From positions 36,285,896 to 36,349,895 of the forward strand of contig NC_067206.1 in assembly GCF_026262505.1 (NCBI RefSeq): DNA of 64,000 nucleotides, in the 5' to 3' direction. Numbering within the stretch: position 1 is the first letter of the stretch; every line of letters starts with the position of its first letter. The position numbers and the translations under genes were made by a program. Positions 33,232 through 44,278 of this stretch are shown piece after piece. A model generated the notes under the pieces. That model ran no database searches, was not told where the DNA came from, and saw nothing but the letters and a program-made list of their open reading frames with translations. The stretch is from Trichomonas vaginalis G3. Taxonomy: Eukaryota > Parabasalia > Trichomonadida > Trichomonadidae.

Positions 33232-33475
33232 ATGGGTTTCTTCAGTAAGATAGGAAACTTCTTTCGAAATGTTGGAAGAGGTATATGGAATGGAATAAAA
33301 ACCGTAGGAAGAGGAATTTGGAACGGAGTCAAAAATATTGGCAAAAGAGTAGGTCAGTTCGTTGGTATATATCCTAAAGACCCTGAACCAGAAGAAACAA
33401 GCTCCTGTTAATACAACAGCCTGAACCTGCACCACAGTCTAGTTGGCAACCAAATCCAACACCTCAACCGTATTA
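33232..33475 (+). pseudogene. Small amphipathic/basic protein, adenovirus pVI/pX-like style
   Basis: The ATG at 33232 gives 59 residues with an imperfect repeat GRGIWNGIKTVGRGIWNGVK, an amphipathic helix rich in Gly, Trp and Lys. A Pro-rich tail (PEPAPQSSW to a TAA at 33473-33475) lies in another frame. The form (N-terminal amphipathic helix, Pro-rich tail) recurs at 36531 and 61413. In virus-like elements such proteins are often minor capsid or core proteins; the function here is inference. Confidence 0.5.
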
Positions 33476-33551
33476 AAAAATTATATTTTTACCGTTCGAT
33501 AGTAGTTGTATATGAAACTAAGTTCTAAGTAAAACGCATGGTATAATGGAA

Positions 33552-34330
33552 TTATTCTCTTTTCTTCCATCTGTTGTAAACCATACTTGAAAGTCTGAAA
33601 TACTTCCACTTGGTGGTTCGTATAACTTTGTAGGTTTTTTCGTAAAAGTCATTTGCCAAGCATAAGAAAGAGTTTTGGGCGCCAGAAAATGAAGCATGAA
33701 CAATAATAGCAGCTGGGTCGAAAACATTCTTTAAATAAATATGGTTCATCTCTTGCATATCGACTGTAAATATTTGCTAAAGGAAGTTCGACTTTCTGAT
33801 TTAACATTCTTTGCAAATAATACCATGACATTGCAGTGAATTCTGTATATATTTGTTCGTCTTTCTTTGGATTGTCTTCGTAGATTTGAAATGACACTTG
33901 TGAATTTTGTTTGTCATATACAATTCTCACATAAAGTGTGCTCTCGGTATTTGCATATTCATCAGCATATTTTGCATAACATGAATTTATTTTATCTTCT
34001 ATATTTTTTAACGCAGTCTGTAGAGAAGATGAAAGGTCAACTTGTATTAGCTCAATTTCTTCCCACATTTTTCGTTTCCCTTCAGATATATAATCTATAT
34101 GAAACCTTACAATAATGGAAAACTTTTATCTTCTACAGACACAAACTTCATTCTACGAAAGCCAATAGCTTTTGTGACAGATGGGTCTCTTAACCATCTT
34201 AATGGGTAGTCAAAACGATAGCCTTCATGCTTTACGGTCTCTGTCTCAAACTTTTGACCGACATTAGTAAAAAGTTCATCTAATGGTTTAGTTGTAGCAA
34301 CTCTTGAATTTCTTTTTCTATTGGAAGCAT
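33552..34330 (-). pseudogene. Maverick structural protein, family shared with 60309-61121
   Basis: On the minus strand, ATG 34330 (MLPIEKE) leads through shifts to YPLRWLRDPSVTKAIGF, then from about 34068 VRIVYDKQNSQVSFQIYED and DPAAIIVHASFSGAQNSFLC. The same order is seen in the right-hand gene (YPRHWVEYVGGEKAIEIRQ, VTIAYNFETNSIDFKV, FAEESILCLSNL), so the two are homologues. At least three frameshifts are present. Its position divergent from the fibre gene and its size suggest a virion component; no catalytic motif is seen. Confidence 0.55.
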
Positions 34331-34348
34331 ATTTTATCTAGAATAAAA

Positions 34349-35550
34349 ATGTCAAATGAAACAGCGTCTATGAGAGAAATACAACACAACCGACAACTCA
34401 TTATACAAGCTCTAAATAAGAACACAACAAACTTTTCAAACTATTCTAAGATATCTGAGTCATTGAAAGAAGGAAACCTAAAACTGACATTAAACCCAAT
34501 GACAGACGAGTTTCTGTTTCAAGACAACAAGAACCATACTGTTTGTATAAATCCAACAAAAAGAACTTTAAACGAGAAGCCTATAGATGAACTTCTTTTG
34601 AAGGCAGATATTGACAACAAAGCTGACAAAGAGTATGTTGACGATGAGTTAGCACGTGTGGCTAGTGCGTTAGTGAAGAAGGCAGATAAGGAATATGTGG
34701 ATGAAAAGGATGAAAAAATTAAAGAAATGGTTGAATGGTACCATGAACGGACAACAAAGATTTTAGAAGGTAAAGCCAATACAGGGTGGGTTTCAGGATG
34801 TTTAGACCTTAAAGCCGACAAAGAAACTGTAGATATGTTGACACAAACGGTTTCAAGTCATACCAGAGGTTTAATGGAAGATGGACAACAGTTGAAAGAG
34901 CTTGAGAAAGGTGTTACAGAGTTAAGGAATACAAAAGCAGACTCGACATGGATAAAAGGATATGTAGATGCAACAAAAGAACGTATTTTCGCATGGACAG
35001 AAGGAACATACCCACAAAAATATCATAGACATAGCATCTCTGACGTAAATGAACTTGAAGAAAAGTTATATAAAAAAGCAGACAAAACAGAGCTTCAAAC
35101 ATTAAAGATTGAAATACTTCAAACAGTATATCCTATAGGTTCTATTTATACGTCAATGAACTCTACCAGACCAGAAGTAGTACTTGGTTTTGGAACTTGG
35201 ACTCAAATAGTCGAAAGGTTTTTGTATTGTGCAAACTCTTCAAAGGTAACAGGTGGAAGTAAAACGATTTCAGGTGAAAACTTACCTGCACACAGTCACT
35301 ACATAAAATTTAACTACAGCTGAAGCAGGTTGGCATAAGCATAGATATTGGGATTGACAGGAATGACAAAAGGTAAAGGATATGATGTTAAAGACGACGT
35401 TAAGTTTGCTATAAATTGTTACTGGGATGACACTCAGGGAGGGAGGAAGCCATACACATCGCATTACAGGATATTCGGAAACAACGGGACAGAGTAAAAG
35501 ACTACATGCCACCTTACATGACAGTTTACGCATGGTATAGAAATGCTTAG
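34349..35550 (+). pseudogene. Fibre-like protein with phage collar-type tip, 3' frameshifted
   Basis: The ATG at 34349 (MSNETASMREI) gives a long rod with repeated KADKEYVD-type turns (LKADIDNKADKEYVD, VKKADKEYVDEK, LKADKETVD) and a HRHSISDVNELE segment. The C-terminal head begins YPIGSIYTSMNSTRP, then LGFGTWTQIVERFLYC and ENLPAHSH, as in phage tail collar/baseplate gp10-type domains. From 35320 the frame is lost, but YMPPYMTVYAWYRNA-like coding remains to 35550. A homologue on the other strand is at 54303-55793. It should be a trimeric receptor-binding fibre of a virus-like particle. Confidence 0.75.
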
Positions 35551-35553
35551 TCG

Positions 35554-36513
35554 TCATTTTTCAACTTCTTTAGCATATTCGTCAGGAGTTGTCTTATATT
35601 TGTTAGGAACTGTCTTTGAAAGTATACCACCTTGAACTTTGACAAGTTTGAAACGAGGTCTGACAATAGTAGTTTTATCTTCTGCTTGCAGTCTGTACAT
35701 TTTGGCATGTTTGCCTAAAACTTCATAATATTCTCTTTGTATACTTTCTTCTATTTTTACGAACACGAATGCGAGTACCTGTCGAGTTCCCATTGTTGTC
35801 ATAGTCAATAGTATTTTTTCATATGGGTCGCGTTTAGGTATTTCTATTTTTACTTTGTCACCTTTCTTAAGTTTGAAGCCTGGCATTCTTTCTTGTTTGT
35901 CTCTTTTGACTAAACTATTAAATATATAAGTCTTTCTCTAAGTCAGGGTTTTTTTCATTTCTTCGGGGAGTGGTTTCCCAAACCTTTTTGTTTACGGTTA
36001 TTGTAAATATTTAAAACTTGTCTCATCTTTGCCATGGAGAAATGTCTATATTTTGTCGTCATATTGACATTTCATTTGCTTCACCACCTTGTGGTTGGTT
36101 TAAGTCTCTTAAGATTTTTATACAACTGTCAATGACACCAAGAGCAGAATGGGTTTTGGTCGACAATGAAATATTGGTTTACATTTTTTGAAACGCAGAT
36201 AGTTTTTAATATCGTCTGATTTGAAAGAACGTTCACAGTCAGATGTCAGTTTTGTTGGATGGTATTTGTCAACGAAGATTGTCAAAGCAGTTTTCACATC
36301 TAAAATATTTTTGGACTGTAATGGTATGGCTTCACAGTATCTTGTGTTTTGACCGACAAATATTAGCCAGTATGGTGGTCCATCTTCTCTATACCTCGGA
36401 ATGTTTTCCAAGATATCCATAAACCAAGCATTTGGTGTTGAACTAAAGATTTTTACCATGAGTGCTTCCTTTGTCGCTTTAGAAACATAGGGGTCCTTGT
36501 TTGGATTCGTCAT
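35554..36513 (-). pseudogene. Maverick integrase (retroviral type), decayed copy
   Basis: ATG 36513 opens an rve-type catalytic core: AWFMDILENIPR with the first Asp, and TSDCERSF with the second. After a frameshift, SALGVIDSCIKILRD lies in the third catalytic region, where Asp stands in the expected Glu place. The C-terminal part (35554-35886) is an SH3-like/chromo-like tail (FKLKKGDKVKI, YEVLGKHAKMYRL). Stops and shifts between 35890 and 36130 disconnect the parts. It is homologous to the intact gene at 53177-54262. The start codon is 17 bp from that of the divergent gene at 36531. Confidence 0.75.
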
Positions 36514-36530
36514 TTTTTACCCTATAAGAA

Positions 36531-36957
36531 ATGGGTTTATTTGGCGCATTAGCAGGAGTTGCATCTAGATTTTTACCCGCAGTGGGAACAATAGCCAGAG
36601 GTGCATTTGGAATTGGAAGGAAGATTTTGAGTACATTAGGTATACTGAAAGAGAAAGCACAACCTATTATACAAACTGTACAGAAAGGTTGGGAGGTAGC
36701 ACGAGATGCAGCAAATCTTATTCCAAATCCTGAAACAAAGAGGAAAAGTTCAAGGATGGATGGACAATGTAGGAAGACAAGCAGGAAACTATTATAACAA
36801 AGCAAATGACTACTATAACCAAGCAGGACACTATATGGACCAAGGTGAAAGATTCTTTAACAGAGGATATAACCATGCACAACAGTGGGTAAACAATAAC
36901 CAACCTCAACCGCCCTCAAACTTGGGGAATGTAAATTTTTTTACTGAGATGAAATGA
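36531..36957 (+). pseudogene. Amphipathic minor capsid/core-type protein, frameshifted
   Basis: The ATG at 36531 (MGLFGALAGVASRFLPAVG) gives an N-terminal Gly/Ala-rich amphipathic helix. After a shift near 36745 the second frame carries GWMDNVGRQAGNYYNKANDY with Tyr/Asn-rich heptads and a Pro-rich end, finishing at 36957. The N-terminal style matches 33232 and 61413. It is a membrane-active minor capsid protein by analogy with adenovirus pVI; this is inference. Confidence 0.5.
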
Positions 36958-37127
36958 ACAATACAGCATTGAGACAAATGGGTTCAAGATGGATTTGTCG
37001 GCTTCCAGCAGTTACACACCACGTGTTTGTCAAGTTCTTCCTATACCTCAGGAAGTTTTAGACCGACTTAAAAAACCTAAACAACCAGTTGAAAACAAAC
37101 CAAACTAAAATTTTATACTGAGATGAA

Positions 37128-37289
37128 ATGACCGAAGAAGTTGAAACGGTAGATTTGACACCACAAACAAAAAGTTCAGAACCATTGTCAAAACCTGTCA
37201 AAGAACTTACAGATGAAGAGAAAAATTCAATAATAGAAAGTGCCAGGTCTGGAAATACAAACCCTACTACAAAAGTCACTTTTTCATAG
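37128..37289 (+). CDS. Small acidic protein, 53 aa
   Basis: The ATG at 37128 opens MTEEVETVDLTPQTKS and ends at a TAG at 37287-37289. It has Thr/Ser/Glu-rich composition and no motif. It is one of several short frames between the core-type gene and the polymerase; neighbouring sequence (36955-37127 and 37290-37710) holds further broken short frames ending in SLAGMGWRQRLMAAGGYVK. Confidence 0.4.
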   Translation: MTEEVETVDLTPQTKSSEPLSKPVKELTDEEKNSIIESARSGNTNPTTKVTFS

Positions 37290-37754
37290 AAATGGAACGG
37301 CTAGTATCTCAAAAAGAAACAGACTCTCACAAATAAAATATTGAGTCTGAAGGAGCTTTCGAGACAACAAGATGGAAAAGTTTACTTCACTGACCAACAG
37401 TTCATTATAGAACATCTCATTGACTAAGAGTCGAAATATTCTAAACTTTACAACAAACACAAAAAGTTGAAAGGAAACAAAAACAAATGGCATATGATAT
37501 TTATAGAAGATGTTGACGACACAACTGTTCCTGCAGAGGTAAAGTCAGAGGAACCGAAAAGTGACGAAAAAACGATAGAAAGAAGAGAAACCAAAAACTG
37601 AAGATAAACCAAAACCAAAGTTTAGTTTCCAAACTAAACCAAGTCAACCTTCATTAGCTGGTATGGGTTGGCGTCAAAGACTTATGGCAGCAGGCGGTTA
37701 TGTAAAGTAAAGAAAAAAATATTTTTTTATTTTATATAAAAGCCCCCATATAGA

Positions 37755-39899
37755 ATGGATAGAAAATCTGCTAGAATAAAAGCAGAGTTAGAAAGATATG
37801 GTTGGAAAGTTTCGAAGAATTTTAAATATAGGAAGGGAAGACCCATAAAAGTCTATGAACAATTGTCTGGTCTTCGCTACGAAATGGACTTAGAAACAGC
37901 ACGCGCAAATTATCCAAACAGACTAGAGAGGTTAGAAGAAGAACGTCTTATGGACATGCCTTTCGATGTTAGTGAACCTCAAGTTGAAGGACACGACGGC
38001 TTTGCCAGATTCTACTGGAAACATGACGAACAATTGCATCCTTTGAGAAGGAAAAAAGGAAAAGGTGAAGATGCACATGCTCCCATGGAAGAAACAAGAT
38101 ATGCATATGAAAAGTATCGTGAAGTTAGAAGTCAAATTACATTTGGTCGACCTTTACAGTAAACTTTGACGAAGGAAAGAACAAAGAAGGCTTCATGGGT
38201 GTACTTGCCTGCCATACAAGACGGAAATAAGAAAGGATACAATCTCAGACTAACCGTAACAGATTTGGACGGTCATATATACTATGCCAATGGCAATGTC
38301 ACAACAGCTGCAATGCTTCTTGAAGCTTTCAAGACTACAAAGAGAGAACAAATGGTTGACTCCGACTCAGACATTTTTGAATGCAATTGAGGGAATTGCA
38401 AGTGTCAAGTTCGAATGGTACCAACCTAACCCTCAAGCAGTCAGACAACATGCTGGATATCTTCCCGTTCATAAATAAGTCTGACATTGACTTGACAAGG
38501 TATGGAATTTACAATTCAATTGAAAACAATTGTCAACGAACCTTGTATTTATACATGTCTCAGGAACTCTGGTCTTGTTACAGATGAGAAAATGAAGTAT
38601 CTTGAGTCATGTGGTGAAGACAAGTACATTCTCAGAGGTCAATTGTCAAAAATTGCACCGTTGGCAAATGTCAATATCCGAGTCAACATACCTACAGCTA
38701 AAGGTTCTTCACATGACGACTATGTTGTTGACAAAGACTTACCAGGTTGAAGATTGCAATTGTCCACAACCACTTCATGTTGAACGAAAGTCTTACAAAC
38801 CCATTGTTCGGAAAGGCAAGTGCAACATTGTCAGAGCTGTAAACATTCTTTTCGAGAAAGGTTTGTTGGAACCAATTCCAGATGACAAGCTGACAGAAAC
38901 TTTTGTACCAAAAGACGAAACAAACTTTTCACTGTTAGCAAGACCAAAAGTTGTTCCAGACAAAGTTCTAGTACAAAAGAAGTACACAGTTCCAAAAGGA
39001 GTTTGGATTGTTCGGATACCAACCTGAACCAGAAGAACTTCCAATGAGGTTGCAAGAACTTCAAGATGCTTATAACAAACTTCCATTGAGACATCCAATT
39101 GACGTCAAATTGTATTGGAGAGCATCTGAGTTAGGTCAGAAGGTTTTTATATGAAACAAGGTTGCTTCGACGATGTTTTATGAGATAACAGGAGAAGTTT
39201 CTCAGAAGATAAGAGACTCACTTGAATTTCCACGAACTGGACCCATTGGATGCGACAAGTTCGACTCAGATGAAAAGATATACTATGTCGACCTTAACGC
39301 TGCATACATGAGGTTTGTCCAATATATTCCAACTGGAATTCCAAACGAAGACGGTGAGTTCCGGAAGGAACTATACAGTTGGAAAAGTCATACAACAACT
39401 GTAATGATATTAGGAAAGCTTCAAACCCCAAACTTGCAATGAACTCAAATTGCTTATGAATTCGACATGGGGATATTCCATTAAAAAACCTCAAGAGATG
39501 AAGAGTAACATTATGAGAAAGTGTCGACAACTTCGTTGAAAGGTTTTCTCCTTTTGTTTTTTGAAGTACGAATTCACTCAAGGTCAAGTGGCTTAGTAAC
39601 CACATTAAAACCTATTGTCGAACATTGGTCTTACCCCTCAGTTCGCAAAGGCAGTCCTTGACAACTACAACAAATTCTTCTCCGAAGTCAAATCCAAAGT
39701 GAAGGTTTACTATGAGAACATTGACGCACTCATGACGAACGAAGAAGGCTATAACAAACTCATTGAAATGGAATGGTCGGTGAAAAGATGGGTCAATTCA
39801 AATTGGACAAAATTTTCACCGAAGTTCATGTCCTCTAACAAGCGTAAGTACTGGGGCATACTTGAAGACGGCACAGAAATAAAACATTGCATGAAGTAA
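37755..39899 (+). pseudogene. Protein-primed DNA polymerase B (pPolB), decayed
   Basis: This is the replicative polymerase of Mavericks. ATG 37755 (MDRKSARIKAELERYGW) starts an N-terminal domain that continues through shifted frames (GYNLRLTVTDLDGHIYYANG, YILRGQLSKIAPLANVNI). Motif A is seen as YYVDLNAAYMRF at about 39282-39317. Motif B is KLLMNSTWGY, about 39440-39470. Motif C is YYENIDALMT at about 39709-39740, where the usual DTD is altered to NID. KYWGILEDGTEIKHCMK at the end is the typical thumb-side motif. At least seven frame breaks make it non-functional. About 700 codons remain, shorter than usual, so internal loss is likely. Confidence 0.78.
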
Positions 39900-40039
39900 A
39901 AAATTTTTATTCGAATTTGAATCGGACAGGTCGAGTTACACACATTCTTGTCTCAAACTCATATATAACCTGTTTGTTTTGTATTTATTTTCGTCGACTA
40001 TGACACGAGAACGAACATTGACCAAACGGACAAAAAGTG

Positions 40040-40048
40040 TCATTTTCA
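40040..40048 (+). promoter_or_regulatory. Initiator-like site before a Maverick gene
   Basis: TCATTTTCA ends one base before ATG 40050. It fits the host initiator TCAYTW, suggesting that Maverick genes use host core promoters. Confidence 0.5.
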
Positions 40049-40049
40049 G

Positions 40050-40316
40050 ATGGTCCCGAGCCAATCGCAATTCGAGCACTTCGAAGAAGCCTTACGTTCC
40101 AAGGGAGAGGGTGTCTGGTGCAAGGCAGAGGTCATGAAACTCTACGAGCAGGTACCATCCTCAATGCCTGGGAGGAAAAATCGTCCTTGGATTGGCAATT
40201 CTACCAACTCCTCGGGGACGACCTCCTACGCAACTGGGATGACGAAAAGAGTCCAATTCAGAGGTCGGGAGCTAATTGTCCAAATTACCCTTAATTTAAC
40301 CCACTTAATGAACTAA
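40050..40316 (+). CDS. Maverick small protein, 88 aa
   Basis: An open frame from ATG 40050 (MVPSQSQFEHFEEALRSKGE) to a stop at 40314-40316. The family was not recognised. It has a mixed charged N-terminus and a Ser/Thr-rich middle. It is directly preceded by an initiator-like site, which supports it being a gene. Confidence 0.45.
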   Translation: MVPSQSQFEHFEEALRSKGEGVWCKAEVMKLYEQVPSSMPGRKNRPWIGNSTNSSGTTSYATGMTKRVQFRGRELIVQITLNLTHLMN

Positions 40317-40326
40317 ACACCTAAAT

Positions 40327-41046
40327 TTACTTTGGGGTTTCCCCTAAAATAAAATTTTTTTTACTCTTAGAACCACTCGAGGTTCTCCTACGGTTGTTGA
40401 GCTTGTCCACCGTCAATGTGTCTGACCCTCGTCTTCTTGTTGGATTTGGAACCATTGCATTGCGACAAGCTTGCCATGGAAATTTGAACGCGATTCCGAA
40501 GGTTAAGGTCAGTTGTCCCAAGTTGTTGAGGACTGGGGTAAGAACCTTGCCGGTCTCCCTTGGTTGCGGATTTGGTATGGGTAGGGTTGGGAAATTTTCG
40601 TAAGCGTCATCGGCAACAAGGGTTGCCCAACTTCCTTTCTTCGTGTTTCTCTTCTTCTTCCTCTTCTTCTTCGTGTTTCTCTTCTTCTTCGTGTTTCTCT
40701 TCTTCCTCGAAATTCCTTCTTCAATTTGGTGCTCACGAATTACGGTGTTGCATGTTCTGTCCTTTCCGAGTACCTTCCAGAATGGCATCTATCTTTCGAA
40801 GAAACGGTAGATGAGTCTGGCAAGGTCTCGGTTCTCTCTCGCGTAAATGCGCAAGTTTTCCGTCAAATCATTCAGGACTTTCTCATTGGAAGCTTGGTTC
40901 ATGAGGAACTCACCTTTAGTCCCTTTCATCTCTTCCATAAGACTACTTTGGAGAGTCTTAACGGTGTTTGTCAGATGAGCTTTCAAATTCAAAATTTGAA
41001 TTTGAACTGGGCGCTTGTCTGGCAACATTGAAAGGACATCTGCCAT
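40327..41046 (-). pseudogene. Coiled-coil/basic Maverick protein with one in-frame stop
   Basis: ATG 41046 (MADVLSMLPDKRPVQI) gives a helical N-terminal half. A TAG at 40789-40791 interrupts the frame, which continues open in the same register to 40327. The second half has a very basic tract of repeated KKKRNTK units (about 40640-40710; simple repeat in DNA) and ends GSKSKKNFILGETPK. The basic tract suggests DNA binding, perhaps a core protein. No family was recognised. Confidence 0.55.
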
Positions 41047-41109
41047 TGTGTTTCGGCTTCGGTGCTTGTTTCGGACATCGAAAAAATGAAGTGGTTTGAG
41101 AATGACGGT

Positions 41110-41694
41110 TTTACTTCAAAAAGCTTGTATGAACGTTAAGTCATACAACAAGTTTAAAATAATATCTTGTTCTTCTTCTGAACGTTTGTTGTCTCTTCCG
41201 ATAAAAAGTTTCGAACATGAGAACCAAAAAACGTTTTTTGAGATTGGCGGAAGAGTTCAGGCAAACGTTCATATTCTGGATATGTTGGGAGCAGTTCAAA
41301 AACATCTGAGCTGACTTTCGACAAAATTGGGACAATGTCAGAAAATTCATCTTTGGTCGGATTGCTTGAAGGTAAGTCCCTTACATGTAAGTAGCTCTGG
41401 TAAAGTCTTCTATTTCTGCTAACTTTTGGAGTATAGCTTCGTAGTTTTAGAGTTTAATTTTAATTGTCTTATTTCCACTCTTTACTTCTAAACGGTAAGT
41501 ATCCATGAGGTCAAGAGTAGCTTGGTAGCTTTAAAGTGGAGCTATTTGTTCCTTGACTTCTGCAATTTTGGTTGCAATTGTGGTTTGAGCTCCTTCAAGT
41601 TCGCCGTCTATGTCGTTCTCAACACCTTCAACCATAGCTTGAAACTCTTCATCGGTCCATTGAGTTTGGTGTGGGACGAATTTAACTTGCTTCA
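41110..41694 (-). pseudogene. Coiled-coil Maverick gene, frameshifted
   Basis: The minus strand reads MKQVKFVPHQTQWTDEEF, then MVEGVENDIDGELEGAQTT and IATKIAEVKEQIAPL. After stops or shifts it continues NYEAILQKLAEIEDF and RDNKRSEEEQDIILNLL to about 41110. Long helices with heptads suggest a coiled coil. No homologue was recognised by eye. Confidence 0.45.
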
Positions 41695-41849
41695 TTCAAA
41701 AATGAAAAAAATGTTTTACTCAAAGCGTGCAATGTATATGGCTATAAGAAACTTACCAGAAGGCTTCTTCTTCACATGAGTCTTCGGCACTTGAGAGTTC
41801 TTGTTGGAGTTGGGTCTGGAATTTCAATTCTCTCTCGAGCGCAACAACA

Positions 41850-42400
41850 AGATGTCAGAATAACATTCCCACTGTCTTTTCTTGCCACCATAAATTGTGT
41901 ATTGACCGAACTTGCATTTGCAGGAAGACCGGTCAATAACAAGGTTCACAGTTGAAATAGTTGTACACAAACCTGTTGAGTACGAGTGTGAGTAAAAACA
42001 TAAAAAAAGTGAAGTTAAAATGAGATGTTTACTGAATTGGTTGGATGTCGCCTTCTGAGGTTATGAAGAACGGCTGTCCAGAGTAGTGAAGTAGTGCTCT
42101 GAGAATTTGTGTGTAATTCGTGGAATTGGGCTCTCAACGATATGGAAGTAGTATCCAAGGACGTTTCATGAAGAACTTCAAGAGGGCTTCTTTCTTCACA
42201 ATCCTTATATCATCGAATGCAGTGCCTTCTGGAACTTGAATTGCAACACCTGTTTTCAATTTCCAACTTTAAGACACTATTCTTGGACAACCAGAAGCCA
42301 ATGGACTTGCTTGGTTTTGCACTTGCTTGAGATATTCCTTCCGGTTCATTTACCTCAATTAGATAAATTGCTTCGTCTAAGGGGTCAAGCTTCCATACTG
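41850..42400 (-). pseudogene. Unrecognised Maverick gene remnant
   Basis: The minus strand contains LDPLDEAIYLIEVNEPEG, AIQVPEGTAFDDIRIVKKEA, LLKFFMKRPWILLPYR and ALLHYSGQPFFITSEGD in changing frames. The consistent coding-like character over about 550 bp supports a gene remnant. The product family is unknown. Confidence 0.4.
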
Positions 42401-42405
42401 AGTCA

Positions 42406-42790
42406 GTACAATATTGTACTTTTCAAGAACAATGTTGTACTTTTTCAAGACAATGTTGTACTTTTTCAAGACAATGTTGTACTTTTTCAAGACACAATGT
42501 GGTACTTTTTACAAAACATGTTGTACTTTTTCAGAAAAACAATTGTTGTATAAATTCAGTACAATGTCTCTAATTTTGAGTACGGCTGTACTTTTTCAGA
42601 ACAAGTTTGAACTTTTTTTCAGAACAATGTTGTACTTTTTCAAGAACAATGTTGTACTTTTTCAGAACAATGTTGTACTTTTTCAAGACAATGTTGTACT
42701 TTTTCAAGACAATGTTTGTACTTTTTCAAGACAATATTGTACTTTTTAAACAATATTGTACTTTTCAAGACAATATTATAATTGTTTCAG
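42406..42790 (+). repeat. 21-bp minisatellite (TTCAAGACAATGTTGTACTTT)
   Basis: About 17 head-to-tail units of 20-22 bp occur. Length variation between units means no frame stays open through the whole array, so the short predicted peptides of LYFFKT or VVLFQDN repeats are by-products. It lies between minus-strand and plus-strand Maverick genes. Confidence 0.88.
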
Positions 42791-42815
42791 AACAAAGACG
42801 GTTAAGAACAAACGA

Positions 42816-43490
42816 ATGTCCGACGTCCCACCTACTGAACCCGTTCCACAGCCAGAAGAAACAGCATGCTTCCAGCACCACAACAGGTTCCACCTCCACA
42901 AGGCTCCCCACAGCAACCTCAGTTCCAAACAAGGACCTCCGAATTACTACCAATTTCCACCTCAAGGTTACTACCCACCACAAGGCTTTCCAAACTACCC
43001 ACCACAAGGCTTTCCAAACTAACCCTCCTCAACCCATGCCTTACTTCCCTAACCTTGGATGTTCATGTCAAACCCTCCACCCCAATTCAATTCCAATCTC
43101 AGTCCCAAGAGAGACCAAGAGTTCGAAGAAGGTCTGAACCGTTTACGCAAAGAGTATGCAAACAGCCCCTATGGAAGAAGACAGGCTCTCACTCTCTTCC
43201 TCAAAATCGACCGATTCGACTCGTACCACAGATTTCGTTTCGTGACCGTGAAGACTACCTCAAGCAGTCTGAGAGGACTCTTCAATCCTACAACCATTTA
43301 CAACTGGGCTCTCAAGAACATGCGCAATTACGAAGGTCAGACACCAGCTGGAGACCGTAAAACAGACGTACTCGCAAGAGCAGTCCAACTGGTCAAGACA
43401 AAGACCGAGATAGTCGACTTCATTTCTTGCAGCTTGCCCATACAAGTAAAAATAAACAATTACGAGTTAAACTTTTTATTCTTTCTTTTC
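42816..43490 (+). pseudogene. Pro/Gln/Tyr-rich N-terminus Maverick protein, frameshifted
   Basis: The ATG at 42816 (MSDVPPTEPVPQPEETA) begins a Pro/Gln-rich region with repeats of YPPQGFPN (about 42960-43020). Shifts then lead to SNLSPKRDQEFEEGLNRLRK and NPTTIYNWALKNMRNYEGQ up to about 43490. The C-terminal part is a compact, mostly helical domain with many basic residues. The family is unknown. Confidence 0.5.
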
Positions 43491-43676
43491 TGAGTTGTTT
43501 AGAGCTGGTTTCTCTTGTAGAAACCTTTGTACTCTTCCATGGTCATGTAATTGCGAATTTGGTACGCAATTCCAGGTTCGTTGTTTTTGAACCTTACCGT
43601 ATGTAACGCTTCCATCCTCCTCAGGGAAGTAAGCTGCTAACATCTGACCAAGTTTTCTCGGTGACTCGGAGCTCAT
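43476..43676 (-). pseudogene. Small Maverick gene, probably frameshifted
   Basis: ATG 43676 (MSSESPRKLGQMLAAYF) is 66 codons long. An alternative frame after about 43590 gives the more protein-like NEPGIAYQIRNYMTMEEYKG, so a one-base shift is likely. AAAAAGTGACATTTTTATGA just before the start has an initiator-like core. Confidence 0.45.
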
Positions 43677-43724
43677 AAAAATGTCACTTTTTAAACGTTA
43701 AGTTTTTAGTCTTATTTTACCCTT

Positions 43725-43910
43725 TGTTTACCCTTTGTTTGTCAAGGTAGTATTGGAGTGCAATTTCTCCAATTCTCTGTGTCGGAGTTCTTCAGGCATT
43801 TTCCAAGGTGTTCCTGGAGAACTCAAAGAAGTTGTCAAGAACATACTATGCCATGCTGCTCTTCTGAGTTCGTCGTATTTTGGAAGTGTTGCACTTCGAG
43901 TCTTCGGACA
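43725..43910 (-). pseudogene. Small Maverick gene remnant
   Basis: The minus strand reads EDSKCNTSKIRRTQKSSM, then YVLDNFFEFSRNTLEN and RIGEIALQYYLDKQRVNKG across shifted frames. The start is near a GTGTTATTTTTTCATG motif at about 43910-43925. The function is not recognised. Confidence 0.35.
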
Positions 43911-43985
43911 TGAAAAAATAACACTTTTTCTATTAAACCGTTTACAATTTGAATTTTGTTGCTGAATTCAGCAAAAATATAATTT

Positions 43986-44034
43986 AGGGTAGATGGGTTA
44001 TCTAACCTCTTTTCTAACCCTCTTTTTCTAACCT
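43986..44034 (+). repeat. Palindromic repeat, AGGGTAG type (copy H2)
   Basis: AGGGTAGATGGGTTATCTAACC followed by CTAACCC and CTAACCT. It is preceded by GAATTCAGCAAAAATATAATTT. It is the outer of two left-hand copies next to the CxxC gene remnant. Confidence 0.75.
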
Positions 44035-44145
44035 CATGAAATTTTCATGAATTTTATACAGAAAATGCTTGTTTTGAGGTCGAGCACTTTTGGCTCCCCC
44101 GTATTCTTTCAACCAAAACTCATGAATTCGGCAAAAATATATTTT

Positions 44146-44194
44146 AGGGTAGAAGGTTAGATATAACCTCTTTTCTAACCTCTTTTTCTACCCT
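44146..44194 (+). repeat. Palindromic repeat, AGGGTAG type (copy H3)
   Basis: Nearly identical to H1 at 31761-31808, and preceded by GAATTCGGCAAAAATATATTTT. It lies 84 bp before the start of the CxxC gene remnant, in forward orientation. Confidence 0.8.
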
Positions 44195-44278
44195 CTTGAA
44201 TTTGTCATGAGTTTTCCCGAAATAAAAAATAAAGTTGGTTTTTTTAAAAAAATATTTTTTTATTTTTATTGTAAGAAC

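Noticed and set aside
42236..42790. Reading frames giving LYFFKT or VVLFQDN peptides
   Set aside because: They arise from the 21-bp minisatellite in each frame and have no independent support.
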